Source: Pedobacter antarcticus
GTDB lineage: Bacteria > Bacteroidota > Bacteroidia > Sphingobacteriales > Sphingobacteriaceae
Direction: 5' to 3'
Length of the DNA: 64,000 nt
Assembly (NCBI RefSeq): GCF_900112985.1
Contig: NZ_FONS01000004.1
Location: 124,001-188,000 of the forward strand
Shown: positions 10,167 to 19,000 of the stretch, in pieces
Layout: the number at the start of each line of letters is the position of its first letter
Position numbering within the stretch: the stretch's first letter is position 1
Made by a program: the position numbers and the translations under genes
Notes under the pieces: generated by a model
The model's database searches: none
Seen by the model: the letters and a program-made list of their open reading frames with translations, nothing else
Told to the model about the DNA's origin: nothing

Positions 10167-11312
10167 TTATAATTTCATTAGTCTTTCAACGGATTTTTCG
10201 AGCGTATCTTGTTTCTTTGCAAAACAAAAGCGCAGTACACGGTGATCAGTATTTCTGGTGTAAAAGGCCGATACGGGTATTGAAGCTACCCCGAAATCTG
10301 TGATCAGGCGTTTAGCCATCACCGTGTCGTCTTCTTCGCTGAAATGTTCATAACTTACACATTGGAAATAAGAACCTTTACAAGGTAGTAATTTAAACTT
10401 GGTTTCTGCGAGCAAGGAGCGGAACAAATCACGTTTCTGCTGAAAGAAGCTACTTAGATTCAGATATGTTTCTGGATTTTTTAAATAGTTGGCAATGCCA
10501 ATCTGCATTGGGGTATTCACGCTAAAAACATTAAACTGATGGACTTTTCTGAATTCTTTCATGAGATACTCAGGAGCGAGGCAGTAGCCTGTTTTCCAGC
10601 CAGTAGCATGAAGTAACTTGCCGAAAGAGGCAATAATAATGGCCCGTTCGCGTAATTCAGGATATATCGCCAGCGATCTGTGCTGCTCCCCGTCATAGAT
10701 CAGGTGCTCATAGACCTCATCGCTTAGAATTAGAACATCTGTGTTTTTAGTCAGTTTAATTAACGCCTGGATATCCGTTTCAGTCAGAATCTTACCGGTC
10801 GGATTATGTGGACTGTTCAGAATAATCATTTTGGTGCTGGCAGTAAATAGTTTTTTAACCATTTCCCAATCGATATCATATTCCGGGGGTGCCATTTCAT
10901 AAGATTTGACTAGCCCACCCAGCATCCTGACGGTTGGCGCATAGCTATCATAGGCTGGTTCAAAAATTATAACCTCATCACCAGCGTTAATGCAGGCAGA
11001 TAACGTACTGAAAATTGCTTCTGTTCCACCCGCTGTAATTGTCACTTCCTTATCGGCATGGTAATCTGAACCATATAATGTATTGACTTTTTCTGCTACC
11101 CATTCCCTTAGTGCGGGCGCCCCGGTCATTGGTGCATATTGATTATGTCCGTTTTGCATAGCCTGTGCAACAAAATTGATCAATTTTGGATCACATTCAT
11201 AATCAGGAAATCCTTGCGAGAGGTTAATTGCCTGATGTTCTGTTGCTAACTGGGACATTACAGTGAATATACTATCAGATGTTCCCGGAAGTTTAGAGTA
11301 TGTTGCTATCAT
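10167..11312 (-). CDS. Methionine aminotransferase (PLP fold type I, YbdL-like)
   Basis: The 381-residue enzyme is a class I/II aminotransferase. Visible PLP-site residues are Asn170 in NSPHNPTG, Asp198 and Tyr201 in LSDEVYEHL, and the Schiff-base Lys232 in ASFGKLLHATGWKTGY. Close family members use methionine or its keto acid with glutamine as amino donor. The omega-amidase gene directly follows, supporting a role in methionine salvage or aromatic/methionine transamination. The start codon at 11312 lies beside the divergent transporter gene. Confidence 0.93.
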   Translation of the reverse strand: MIATYSKLPGTSDSIFTVMSQLATEHQAINLSQGFPDYECDPKLINFVAQAMQNGHNQYAPMTGAPALREWVAEKVNTLYGSDYHADKEVTITAGGTEAIFSTLSACINAGDEVIIFEPAYDSYAPTVRMLGGLVKSYEMAPPEYDIDWEMVKKLFTASTKMIILNSPHNPTGKILTETDIQALIKLTKNTDVLILSDEVYEHLIYDGEQHRSLAIYPELRERAIIIASFGKLLHATGWKTGYCLAPEYLMKEFRKVHQFNVFSVNTPMQIGIANYLKNPETYLNLSSFFQQKRDLFRSLLAETKFKLLPCKGSYFQCVSYEHFSEEDDTVMAKRLITDFGVASIPVSAFYTRNTDHRVLRFCFAKKQDTLEKSVERLMKL

Positions 11313-11365
11313 GTTCCGGCGAAATTATAAAATATTTCAGTTTGGGAGAGAATAAGATTAATTTA

Positions 11366-12154
11366 ATGATCTCAAAACATATAATGACTTTTAAATCGAA
11401 AGAGAGCAGATTGCTGCTGATTCTAGGATGTTTTTTTGTTGCCAACACGGTACTGGCAGAATTCATTGGCGTTAAGATCTTCAGTGTAGAGGGATCATTG
11501 GGAATCAGTCGATTCAATATTAATTTACTTGGTGTACCGAATTTATCATTTAATATGTCAGCAGGCGTGTTGACATGGCCGCTTATTTTCATCATGACAG
11601 ATATTATTAATGAGTACTTCGGGCTCAAACAGGTCCGCTTTTTATCTGTTTTAACCGCGCTGCTTATTGCGTATGCTTTTTTGATAATCTGGGGTGCTAT
11701 GCATCTTCAGTCTTCAGATTTTTGGGTTAATCAGAAAATAAATGGTCAAAATCTCAACATGAATAATGCTTTCTCCGGTATTTTCGGTCAGGGAATGTGG
11801 ATTATTGCAGGTTCAATTACCGCATTTCTAGTGGGACAGTTTGCCGACGTACTGATCTTTCATCAGATTAAAAAAATTACCGGCGAGAAATATTTGTGGC
11901 TCAGGGCTACCGGGTCCACACTTGCATCGCAGCTGATAGATAGTTTTGTGGTAATCTTCATCGCATTTTATTTAAACCCTCAATATCACTGGAGCTGGCA
12001 GATGGTTGCAGCAATCGGATTAGTTAATTATGCTTATAAATTTCTAATTGCTATTTTGATGACTCCGCTACTTTACTTCGTCCATGGTATCATCGACCGT
12101 TATCTTGGACCGGAATTGTCTTCAAAAATGATCAAACTGGCTGGGAGAGGATAA
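11366..12154 (+). CDS. Queuosine precursor transporter (YhhQ/DUF165 family)
   Basis: The membrane protein has about six hydrophobic segments and the family signatures FFVANTVLAEFIGVKIFS near the start, MTDIINEYFG and the C-terminal ASQLIDSFVVIFIAF. YhhQ imports preQ0/preQ1 for queuosine tRNA modification. I chose the ATG at 11366 because it gives about 15 residues before the first membrane segment; an ATG at 11384 is also possible, whereas the more distant 11300 start would overlap the divergent aminotransferase gene. Length is 262 residues with this start. Confidence 0.88.
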   Translation: MISKHIMTFKSKESRLLLILGCFFVANTVLAEFIGVKIFSVEGSLGISRFNINLLGVPNLSFNMSAGVLTWPLIFIMTDIINEYFGLKQVRFLSVLTALLIAYAFLIIWGAMHLQSSDFWVNQKINGQNLNMNNAFSGIFGQGMWIIAGSITAFLVGQFADVLIFHQIKKITGEKYLWLRATGSTLASQLIDSFVVIFIAFYLNPQYHWSWQMVAAIGLVNYAYKFLIAILMTPLLYFVHGIIDRYLGPELSSKMIKLAGRG

Positions 12155-12224
12155 TTTTTGAAACATTGACGCCTGGAACTTGTTGTGCTGATAAGCAGGT
12201 ATTTAGACTTAAAATCAATGTATA

Positions 12225-12467
12225 ATGAAAACCCTCACCTTTTATTTTGACCACCCTGTGGCTGTCAAAGTCTTCCTTAGTTGTACCTCGAATAAAGAAC
12301 ACAGGTACGCGATACAGTTCATTCGTAGTGATGAAACCGGTTTATTAACTATTCCCGTTCACGATGTTCCAGATGGCACTTGGCTGTTAAACATGGAATG
12401 GAGTTTTGATGAGCGGGAGTATTGTATGGAAAAAACTATAAAAATGCCTGAAGGTACCGTTTTATGA
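12225..12467 (+). CDS. Small protein of unknown function (80 aa)
   Basis: I do not recognise this protein. It has no signal peptide or membrane segment and reads like a short beta-sandwich: alternating strands TLTFYFDHPVAVKVFLSC, HRYAIQFIRSD, GLLTIPVHDVPDG and TWLLNMEWSFDERE. It lies between the transporter gene (70 bp away) and the RRM gene on the same strand. Codon use is like its neighbours, which favours a real gene. Confidence 0.6.
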   Translation: MKTLTFYFDHPVAVKVFLSCTSNKEHRYAIQFIRSDETGLLTIPVHDVPDGTWLLNMEWSFDEREYCMEKTIKMPEGTVL

Positions 12468-12487
12468 TGCATTTACTTACATTATGA

Positions 12488-12520
12488 TTGCAAATAAACG
12501 GTATGGTTTTTGTACATTTG
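12488..12520 (+). promoter_or_regulatory. Promoter of the RRM gene
   Basis: TACATTTG at 12513-12520 is an exact TAnnTTTG match, with TTG at 12488-12490 and a 22-bp spacer. It lies 19 bp before the start codon, which implies a very short 5' leader. Confidence 0.55.
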
Positions 12521-12539
12521 AGGAAATTTTTAGACATTA

Positions 12540-12848
12540 ATGAAGATATTTATTACAGGCCTTCCTTTAGAAGTTGGGGAAGATGAATTAACAGCCGTAT
12601 TTGGTGATTTCGGTCAAGTAAAATCACTTAGAATTATTAAAGATCGTGAAACAGGCCAAAGCCGTGGATTCGGTTTCGTTGAGATGCCGGTTGAGGAAGA
12701 AGCTAAAGAAGCGATTAAAAGAATGAACGGTGGTGATTACAATGGTAACCGTATCAAAGTTGCTGAAGCGCAGGAAAAACCAAATACAGGTGGAAACGCT
12801 GGTGGTGGTTTTAAACGTAACAACAACAACAGAGAAAGAAGCTACTAA
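12540..12848 (+). CDS. RNA-binding protein with one RRM domain
   Basis: The 102-residue protein is one RNA recognition motif plus a glycine/asparagine-rich tail. RNP-2 is IFITGL at residues 3-8 and RNP-1 is RGFGFVEM at about 41-48, with the aromatic residues that stack on RNA bases. Such small RRM proteins in Bacteroidota resemble cyanobacterial cold-inducible Rbp proteins and bind many mRNAs; this is family knowledge. It has its own promoter and is followed by a weak hairpin at 12891-12921. Confidence 0.95.
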   Translation: MKIFITGLPLEVGEDELTAVFGDFGQVKSLRIIKDRETGQSRGFGFVEMPVEEEAKEAIKRMNGGDYNGNRIKVAEAQEKPNTGGNAGGGFKRNNNNRERSY

Positions 12849-12890
12849 TTAGCTTTTTTTTTTATTGCATTGAATTAAAATTTAATATAG

Positions 12891-12921
12891 AGAACCAGGT
12901 GATCTCAATCATCCTGGTTCT
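12891..12921 (+). terminator. Hairpin after the RRM gene, weak terminator
   Basis: AGAACCAGG at 12891-12899 pairs perfectly with CCTGGTTCT at 12913-12921 around a 13-nt loop. The T-tract after it is poor, so termination would be inefficient. Confidence 0.45.
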
Positions 12922-12960
12922 TATTCAACGCAATTGTATTGATAGCAGGTTTCTATTTCA

Positions 12961-13656
12961 ATGGACAAAAAAACCGTTTACAGTCTGGGGTATGCACTGA
13001 TTTTTTCGCTTGCACTCCTTGCTGGAATTTCAGGCTGGAATAACCTGCTGGTATTGCTGCACCCTTTGGTGTATCTATATCTCATGTTATATCTGCAGCA
13101 ATGCGCCGGTCTTAAAGGGCGTTTTCATAAACGTTTGCTCAAAGGACTTATCCTAAGTTTTCTCGCAGACATACTTTTCAGGTATGCCGGAACAAATACA
13201 TCCCTTTATCTTGGGGCACTCTTTAGTTTCCTTATCGCTCATCTTTATTTTATCAGCGCGTTTTACCTCGATTTTAAATCAGCCCAAGAGCTTGATAAAA
13301 AAGGAGCAAAATGGGCTATTGGTTCCAGTGCCATAGTTTTCTCGCTCTTCTACCTGCAGATCCGATCTCATCTTGGAGCTTACAGACTTCCTGTCATCGT
13401 CTATATTTTTATTGTATCATTATTACTAATGATGGCATTATTCCGCAACCGGCGTGTAAATACACAGAGTTTCAGAATGGTTCTCGCCGGCGTAATTTTT
13501 TGTGTCCTTGCCGATGCAGGTCTACTTTATGGTCACTTCACTACAGGCATTTCAAATGCGTCTACCTGGATTTTTGCACTCTATATGATCGCATTGTATC
13601 TCATTATCAGTGGCGGAGTGAGTAGAGAACTCATTTATAAACAAACGGAAGTATAA
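12961..13656 (+). CDS. Lysoplasmalogenase-like integral membrane protein (YhhN/TMEM86 family)
   Basis: The 231-residue protein has about eight hydrophobic helices. The segment GLILSFLADILF with the following YLGALFSFLIAHLYFISAF, and the later VLADAGLLYG, carry the spaced Asp residues typical of the YhhN family. Characterised relatives hydrolyse the vinyl-ether bond of lysoplasmalogen; whether this organism makes plasmalogens cannot be seen. The gene converges on pbpC with only 3 bp between stop codons. Confidence 0.78.
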   Translation: MDKKTVYSLGYALIFSLALLAGISGWNNLLVLLHPLVYLYLMLYLQQCAGLKGRFHKRLLKGLILSFLADILFRYAGTNTSLYLGALFSFLIAHLYFISAFYLDFKSAQELDKKGAKWAIGSSAIVFSLFYLQIRSHLGAYRLPVIVYIFIVSLLLMMALFRNRRVNTQSFRMVLAGVIFCVLADAGLLYGHFTTGISNASTWIFALYMIALYLIISGGVSRELIYKQTEV

Positions 13657-13659
13657 TTA

Positions 13660-16053
13660 TTACTTACGTTTTTCCTGCGGTAGTACTGTGAAATTCTGAA
13701 CAAGTCTTTCTCCATTTTCATCCACAAGTGTAAGCGTATGTTTCCCGGGTGACGGAGATGTGCTTAGCTGATGGTTAAATTGCGTTTCTCCCACAAACTC
13801 CTGATCAATATGCCAGAAGATCTTTGCTTCAGGGTTGCGATGGGTCGCAGTGAAGATTACCTTACCTCTTTCCCCGTTAAATTCCAGTGGTATATATACA
13901 ACTGCACCAGATTTAGGGTAGATCATATCCATGACACTATTTTGTCCTGCATCCAGACATCCTGGCATCCAGGCTGGCAGGGAGCGATAGTCACTATGTT
14001 TGATTCTATAGTAATATTCCATCGCCGGAGGGAGAATGAACCACGATTTATGTTGCATTTCAGATGGGGTAACACATAAATCCGTAACTCTGTAATTACC
14101 GGAAGGATCCAGATGAATCATTTTGTGATAAGGGCAGGGAGATGTTTTTTCGCCCGACGGTGATGTCTCCTCTATCTTTATATCGGGGCAATAAGGGCCA
14201 GCTTTAAAACCACTTTGTCTGCATATCCTGATCTGACTTAATTGATGCGCAGGTTTAACAAACCATTTTCCCGCTGGCAGAAGTTTGAATATATCAAATA
14301 GAACGGGGGCAGCCACTTCTACACCTGTTAAACCAGGACGCCCTTCTCCATCTGCGTTACCTACCCAGACACAGATTACATAATCAGGGTTAAGTCCGAC
14401 AGCCCAGCCATCCCGGAAACCGAAGCTCGTTCCAGTCTTCCATGCGACTCTGCGCGAGGATGAGAATTGTTCCCATAAGCCTTCTTCACCCGGACGCATC
14501 ACTTCTTCCATGGCATTAAAAGTATTCCAGATGGCTCCATTATTCAATAAATTGCTTTGCAGGAGTTCGCTTTCGCGTGGTTTTATTAATGCTTGTTGTT
14601 GATTATATACAGGCTCCTGGTAGTCATAGGGATTATATTTGCCACTATAATCGTTATAATGGTTAAGCGATCTTGCCATCCCAAGATAAATGGTTGAAAG
14701 ATCCCAGGCGGTCACTTCACTGCCTCCAAGAATTAAGGAAAGGCCGTAATGATCAGCGGGTTGAGATAATGTACTGAGACCGAGTTTTTTCAGCTGATCA
14801 TAGAATCTGGGATATTTGTAAGTTTGGAGCATTCTAACCGCGGGAATATTCAAAGAGCGACTCAGTGCCTGATTGGCGGGAATGGCGCCATCATAACCTA
14901 AATCGTAGTTCTGTGGGTTATAGTTCCCGATTTGAGTGGGAATATCCGGTATCAATGTTTGTGGCAACAGGTAACCCTCGGTAAGCATGCTCGCATATAA
15001 TATTGGTTTCAATGTGCTTCCCGGACTCCTGGGGGCACGGATCATATCCACATGACTTTCCATTTCGGCATTATCCGGCTGGTAGATATTACCTGCATAA
15101 GCTATTACTGTTCCCTTTTTGACATCAAGAACAAGTGCAGCGATATTATTAATATCGTTGGCACGGTATCGGTTCTGATATCTTTTTAGCATCCCATTAA
15201 GCCTGATCTGCAAATCTTCCTGAAGTGTCGAATGAAGTCTGGTCGAATAATTTCCTGCACGTGAGTTGGCTGTTCTAAACCTGTTCAGCAGATGCGGCGC
15301 CTCCTGAGGCAGAGGTCTGGGTTGGGCGGGGATAGGCTCGAGCTTGGCTAAATCGGCACTGGCCCGATCTAATTTACCAGCACTTACAAGTGCGTCAAGA
15401 AGGTTGTTCCTTTTGGTGATCAGTCTTGCCGAATTTTTACCCGGGTGAACAAGGCTGGGACTATTGGGCAATACCGCAAGTGTTGCCATTTCACCCCATG
15501 AAAGTGTTTGTGGGCTTCTGCCATAATATCTCCATGCAGCGGCTTCCAGCCCGACAACATTGCTTCCAAAAGGAGCATTTGAAGCGTATAGCTGTAGGAT
15601 TTCCAGTTTACTATAACTGATTTCAAGCCGTACGGCAAGGATAATTTCGTAAATTTTTTGCCAAACAGTCCGTTCTTTTCTGCGGCTTAAACGAATGGTC
15701 TGCATACTGAGCGTACTTCCTCCGCTAACTATACTTTTTGCATTGAAATTCTGTTTCATCGCCCGGCTTAGTGCCAGCAAATCTACTCCCGGATGTTGAA
15801 AGAAACGCTTATCCTCAAAAACCAGAATACAATCAGTGAATTTTTCAGGAACAGTGTCCGCTTGTGGGAAACGCCATTGCCCGTCACTGGCAATGGCGGC
15901 GCTTAAAAGGGTACCATTTGAAGCCTCCAATACGTAGGAGGTCGGTGTACGGAATAGTCTTGCAGGCAGCAACAATAAAAATGTAGCTGTCAGTAATAAG
16001 ACGAATAAGTCTGCAAGTAAAAAAGGAGTTAAATAGCGGTTCTTCCCTGACAT
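13660..16053 (-). CDS. pbpC: Penicillin-binding protein 1C
   Basis: The 797-residue bifunctional enzyme is anchored by one N-terminal membrane helix (about 11-31). The GT51 glycosyltransferase domain has the catalytic Glu80 in FEDKRFF and the GGSTLSMQ segment. The transpeptidase domain has Ser346-x-x-Lys349 (SPGSTLKP), Ser400-Leu-Asn402 and Lys539-Thr-Gly541. The tail beyond about 690 is the BiPBP_C beta-domain of PBP1C. It starts 1 bp after the alpha-2-macroglobulin gene, the classic bacterial pairing in which both guard or repair the envelope. Confidence 0.96.
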   Translation of the reverse strand: MSGKNRYLTPFLLADLFVLLLTATFLLLLPARLFRTPTSYVLEASNGTLLSAAIASDGQWRFPQADTVPEKFTDCILVFEDKRFFQHPGVDLLALSRAMKQNFNAKSIVSGGSTLSMQTIRLSRRKERTVWQKIYEIILAVRLEISYSKLEILQLYASNAPFGSNVVGLEAAAWRYYGRSPQTLSWGEMATLAVLPNSPSLVHPGKNSARLITKRNNLLDALVSAGKLDRASADLAKLEPIPAQPRPLPQEAPHLLNRFRTANSRAGNYSTRLHSTLQEDLQIRLNGMLKRYQNRYRANDINNIAALVLDVKKGTVIAYAGNIYQPDNAEMESHVDMIRAPRSPGSTLKPILYASMLTEGYLLPQTLIPDIPTQIGNYNPQNYDLGYDGAIPANQALSRSLNIPAVRMLQTYKYPRFYDQLKKLGLSTLSQPADHYGLSLILGGSEVTAWDLSTIYLGMARSLNHYNDYSGKYNPYDYQEPVYNQQQALIKPRESELLQSNLLNNGAIWNTFNAMEEVMRPGEEGLWEQFSSSRRVAWKTGTSFGFRDGWAVGLNPDYVICVWVGNADGEGRPGLTGVEVAAPVLFDIFKLLPAGKWFVKPAHQLSQIRICRQSGFKAGPYCPDIKIEETSPSGEKTSPCPYHKMIHLDPSGNYRVTDLCVTPSEMQHKSWFILPPAMEYYYRIKHSDYRSLPAWMPGCLDAGQNSVMDMIYPKSGAVVYIPLEFNGERGKVIFTATHRNPEAKIFWHIDQEFVGETQFNHQLSTSPSPGKHTLTLVDENGERLVQNFTVLPQEKRK

Positions 16054-16054
16054 T

Positions 16055-19000
16055 TTATGGCGTCACTTCTACCCACATTCCATTTTCTACAGCACTGATC
16101 TGGTTGTTGTACATCGCTTCGGCAGAAACGGCAGATAAATAATATCGGCCTAAATACGCGGCATTTAGCAGCACTTTATACGTCACCGTTTCATTCTCTC
16201 TAAGGTTAAAATACGTTAATACACGGTCATCTCTAATATCCTGGTAAGTATATGGAGAGGAGGCCAGTATACCTTCATTGTCATTCAGGCGGGTATTGAT
16301 AATTTCCCATCCGGAAGGGAAAATCTGTGTAAGCGCCATTTGTTCATAAAGCCCCATTTTACCAGGATTTTTGATGACTACCTCAGCGTAGAAATCTAGT
16401 CCCTGAGCTAACTTTGCCGGGTTAAGAGGTTTACCGTTCAGCAATTTATAACTCACTTTCATATCCAGAATATTAGGGTCCTGAGTTTTCGCAGTGTATT
16501 GTCCCGGTGCCGGTTGTCCATCCAAAATCAAACGGGCAAAAAGTAAGGACTTGCCATTATTCGTGACCGATGCATTGGCCCCTTTAAAGCTTAATGGAAT
16601 ACTACTTAAGAAACCGCTGGAATTATAGCTGCCTTTTTTTCCATCGATGAGATAATTATATTGGATATTTCCACCTTTGTTAGCACCGCAGAATTTCGCT
16701 ATAGCCAGTAAGCTATATGCAGTAGTTTGCGTACTATACCACTCATCCTGACCTAATTTGGCCGCAATTCCTTGTAATAACTGTGTAGCCCGGCCTTTCT
16801 GACCCATCAGGGTAAGTGTTTCCAAAATCATTGCCTCATCTCGAATAGCCGAGCCATACGTTCCACCCAGCTGCTGATAAGGCTGAATATCGATATTCAA
16901 ACCTTTAATTAATGCATTTGCCGCAGAAGCTTGCCCGGCGAGCTGATAAGCTGCAGCCAATCTCCATTTAGCGGTTACAGATAAATATTCAAACGCTCTT
17001 AAACGGTTCATCGCAGCCATTTCTGGTTTTCTTGCCAGTGCAAGAACGTAGAGACGGTAGGACTGCGAAAGGTCACCACCATAGAAATTATTACTATTAG
17101 GAACCCATGCAGTAGCTTTGTTTTTTAGATAGCGCAGTACCTCGTCTAACATTCCTACAGGTAAAGTATAGCCTGCTTGTTGAGCCTCAACGAGGAAGTG
17201 AGCAGCATAATTAGTTCCCCATTCGTCAGCTGACGGCATTCCAGGCCAATAGGCCAGTCCGCCATCTGTTGTTTGATGACTGCGCAATTTGTTTATACCA
17301 GCGCGGATATTCTGATCTGTTTTGGTTTTTTCCTGTGTAGAAAGTGGGCTCAGCTTATCCAGATAGAGTTGAGGGAAAACTGCTGACGTCGTTTGTTCTA
17401 CACATCCATGAGGATATTGGATCAAAAATGCCATGCGCTTTTTTAAATTAATCGCAGGAATTCCGGAAATTTCCAGACTTCCGGAATTTGTTCCGCTGAT
17501 GCCAATTGGCGTATAAGGAGAAGTCCATGTTGCACCCGGCTCTATTGTAGTCGAAATTACCTGAGTTATATACGGGTTTGGATTTCTGATATCCATTTCC
17601 AGATCGTAAGAAGCTTTCTCAGTGCCGCTTTGAACGGTGATTTTTACTTTCGCAATTCCAGTTTGCTGGGGAACCGTAACTTCATAATAAGCCATCTGCT
17701 CACCAGGTTTTGCGAAACTAAGTGTTTTATCTTTAGTGCCGATTACGTTCAGGCGTTGTGTCTCCAGTTTTACATTAACCTGTTTTAGGTTGTTTTCTGT
17801 AGCAAAAACAGTTACTGGCAATGTAAATCTTTCACCCGGTCCGATTATCCTTGGAAGGGTTGCCAATACCATCAGTGGCTTTTTGACCTGTACCGATTTT
17901 TCGGCATTACCATAAGCACCGTCCTGTCCGGCAATAACCATGGCCCTCACTGCACCGATGTATTGCGGTAACTTGAACTGATGGGTTTGTGTTTCACCTT
18001 TGCCCAGCTTAAATGGTCCCATATATTTGACCACTGCATTAAAGCGATTTGCTTTTGCAGGATTAAGATTACGGTTAAGGTTGCCATCTCCACCAATGCT
18101 GAGGATTCTTTCCAGATTTCCACCCCATGCGCCAAGTACCTGATCAAAAAGATCCCATGTTTTAACTCCCAGACCTTCCCTGGCATAAAAAACTGCGTGG
18201 GGGTCAGGTGTTTTAAAACGAGTAAGGTCGAGCAGTCCTTCATCTACAAGTGCGATAGTATAGGTCATAGCTTTACCGCTTTTCTCTGATATTTTGATGC
18301 TGCTCTGTGTTTCCGGCCTGATTTTATCGGGCATGGTTATCACAGGATTTAATGTCGTTTGCTTGTCTTCAATAAATAATGGAATTGCACCGTACATTCG
18401 GATCGGTAAATCGTTAATGGTCTGTGCATGTGGCTGTAGCAAAGTAATATTAGCGAAAACATTGGGGGCCATTTCTTTGTCAGCCTTAAATTTAAATTGC
18501 GTCTGTCCGGCTTTTGTATCGGTCCAGAATGTCTTAAGTACTTTACTGCCGTTTTCGATTGAGATTAAGGCACGGCCATTCTTACCGGTAGGGATGGTCA
18601 GCACAATATCTTCACCTACGTTATATTTAGTTTTATTGGCGGTAAAAGATAACATAGATGCTTCGGTAGGATTGTTCCCTTGTTCGCGCTGTGCCCAACC
18701 TGGCCAGTCGATATAAACAGATTGTCCGGTCACATGCCCGCCGTTCAGATCTCTGACAAGTATCAGGTACCGGCCCCATTCAGGTTCATTCACGCGAAGT
18801 TTCCATTTTCCTTTACCGTTTTCAAGATTTATAGTCTCCTTACTAACTAGTTTGTTATATTCATTTTGCGTGAAATTGGCGAAAGAGTTTTGGTCATCTT
18901 GTTCCCACCACCAGCGCCACTGCACCTTATATAGTTCCAACTGTACCACTTTGTTTCCAGCTGTCATTTTACCATTACGGTCGACATTTACCAGGTCGAA

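Noticed and set aside
11300..11365. Upstream ATG for the queuosine precursor transporter
   Set aside because: It would overlap the divergent aminotransferase coding sequence and add about 22 residues not typical of the family.
18294..18716. 140-codon open frame on the plus strand
   Set aside because: It lies wholly antisense to the alpha-2-macroglobulin gene, has Cys/Ser-rich unnatural composition and no family features; it is a shadow frame.
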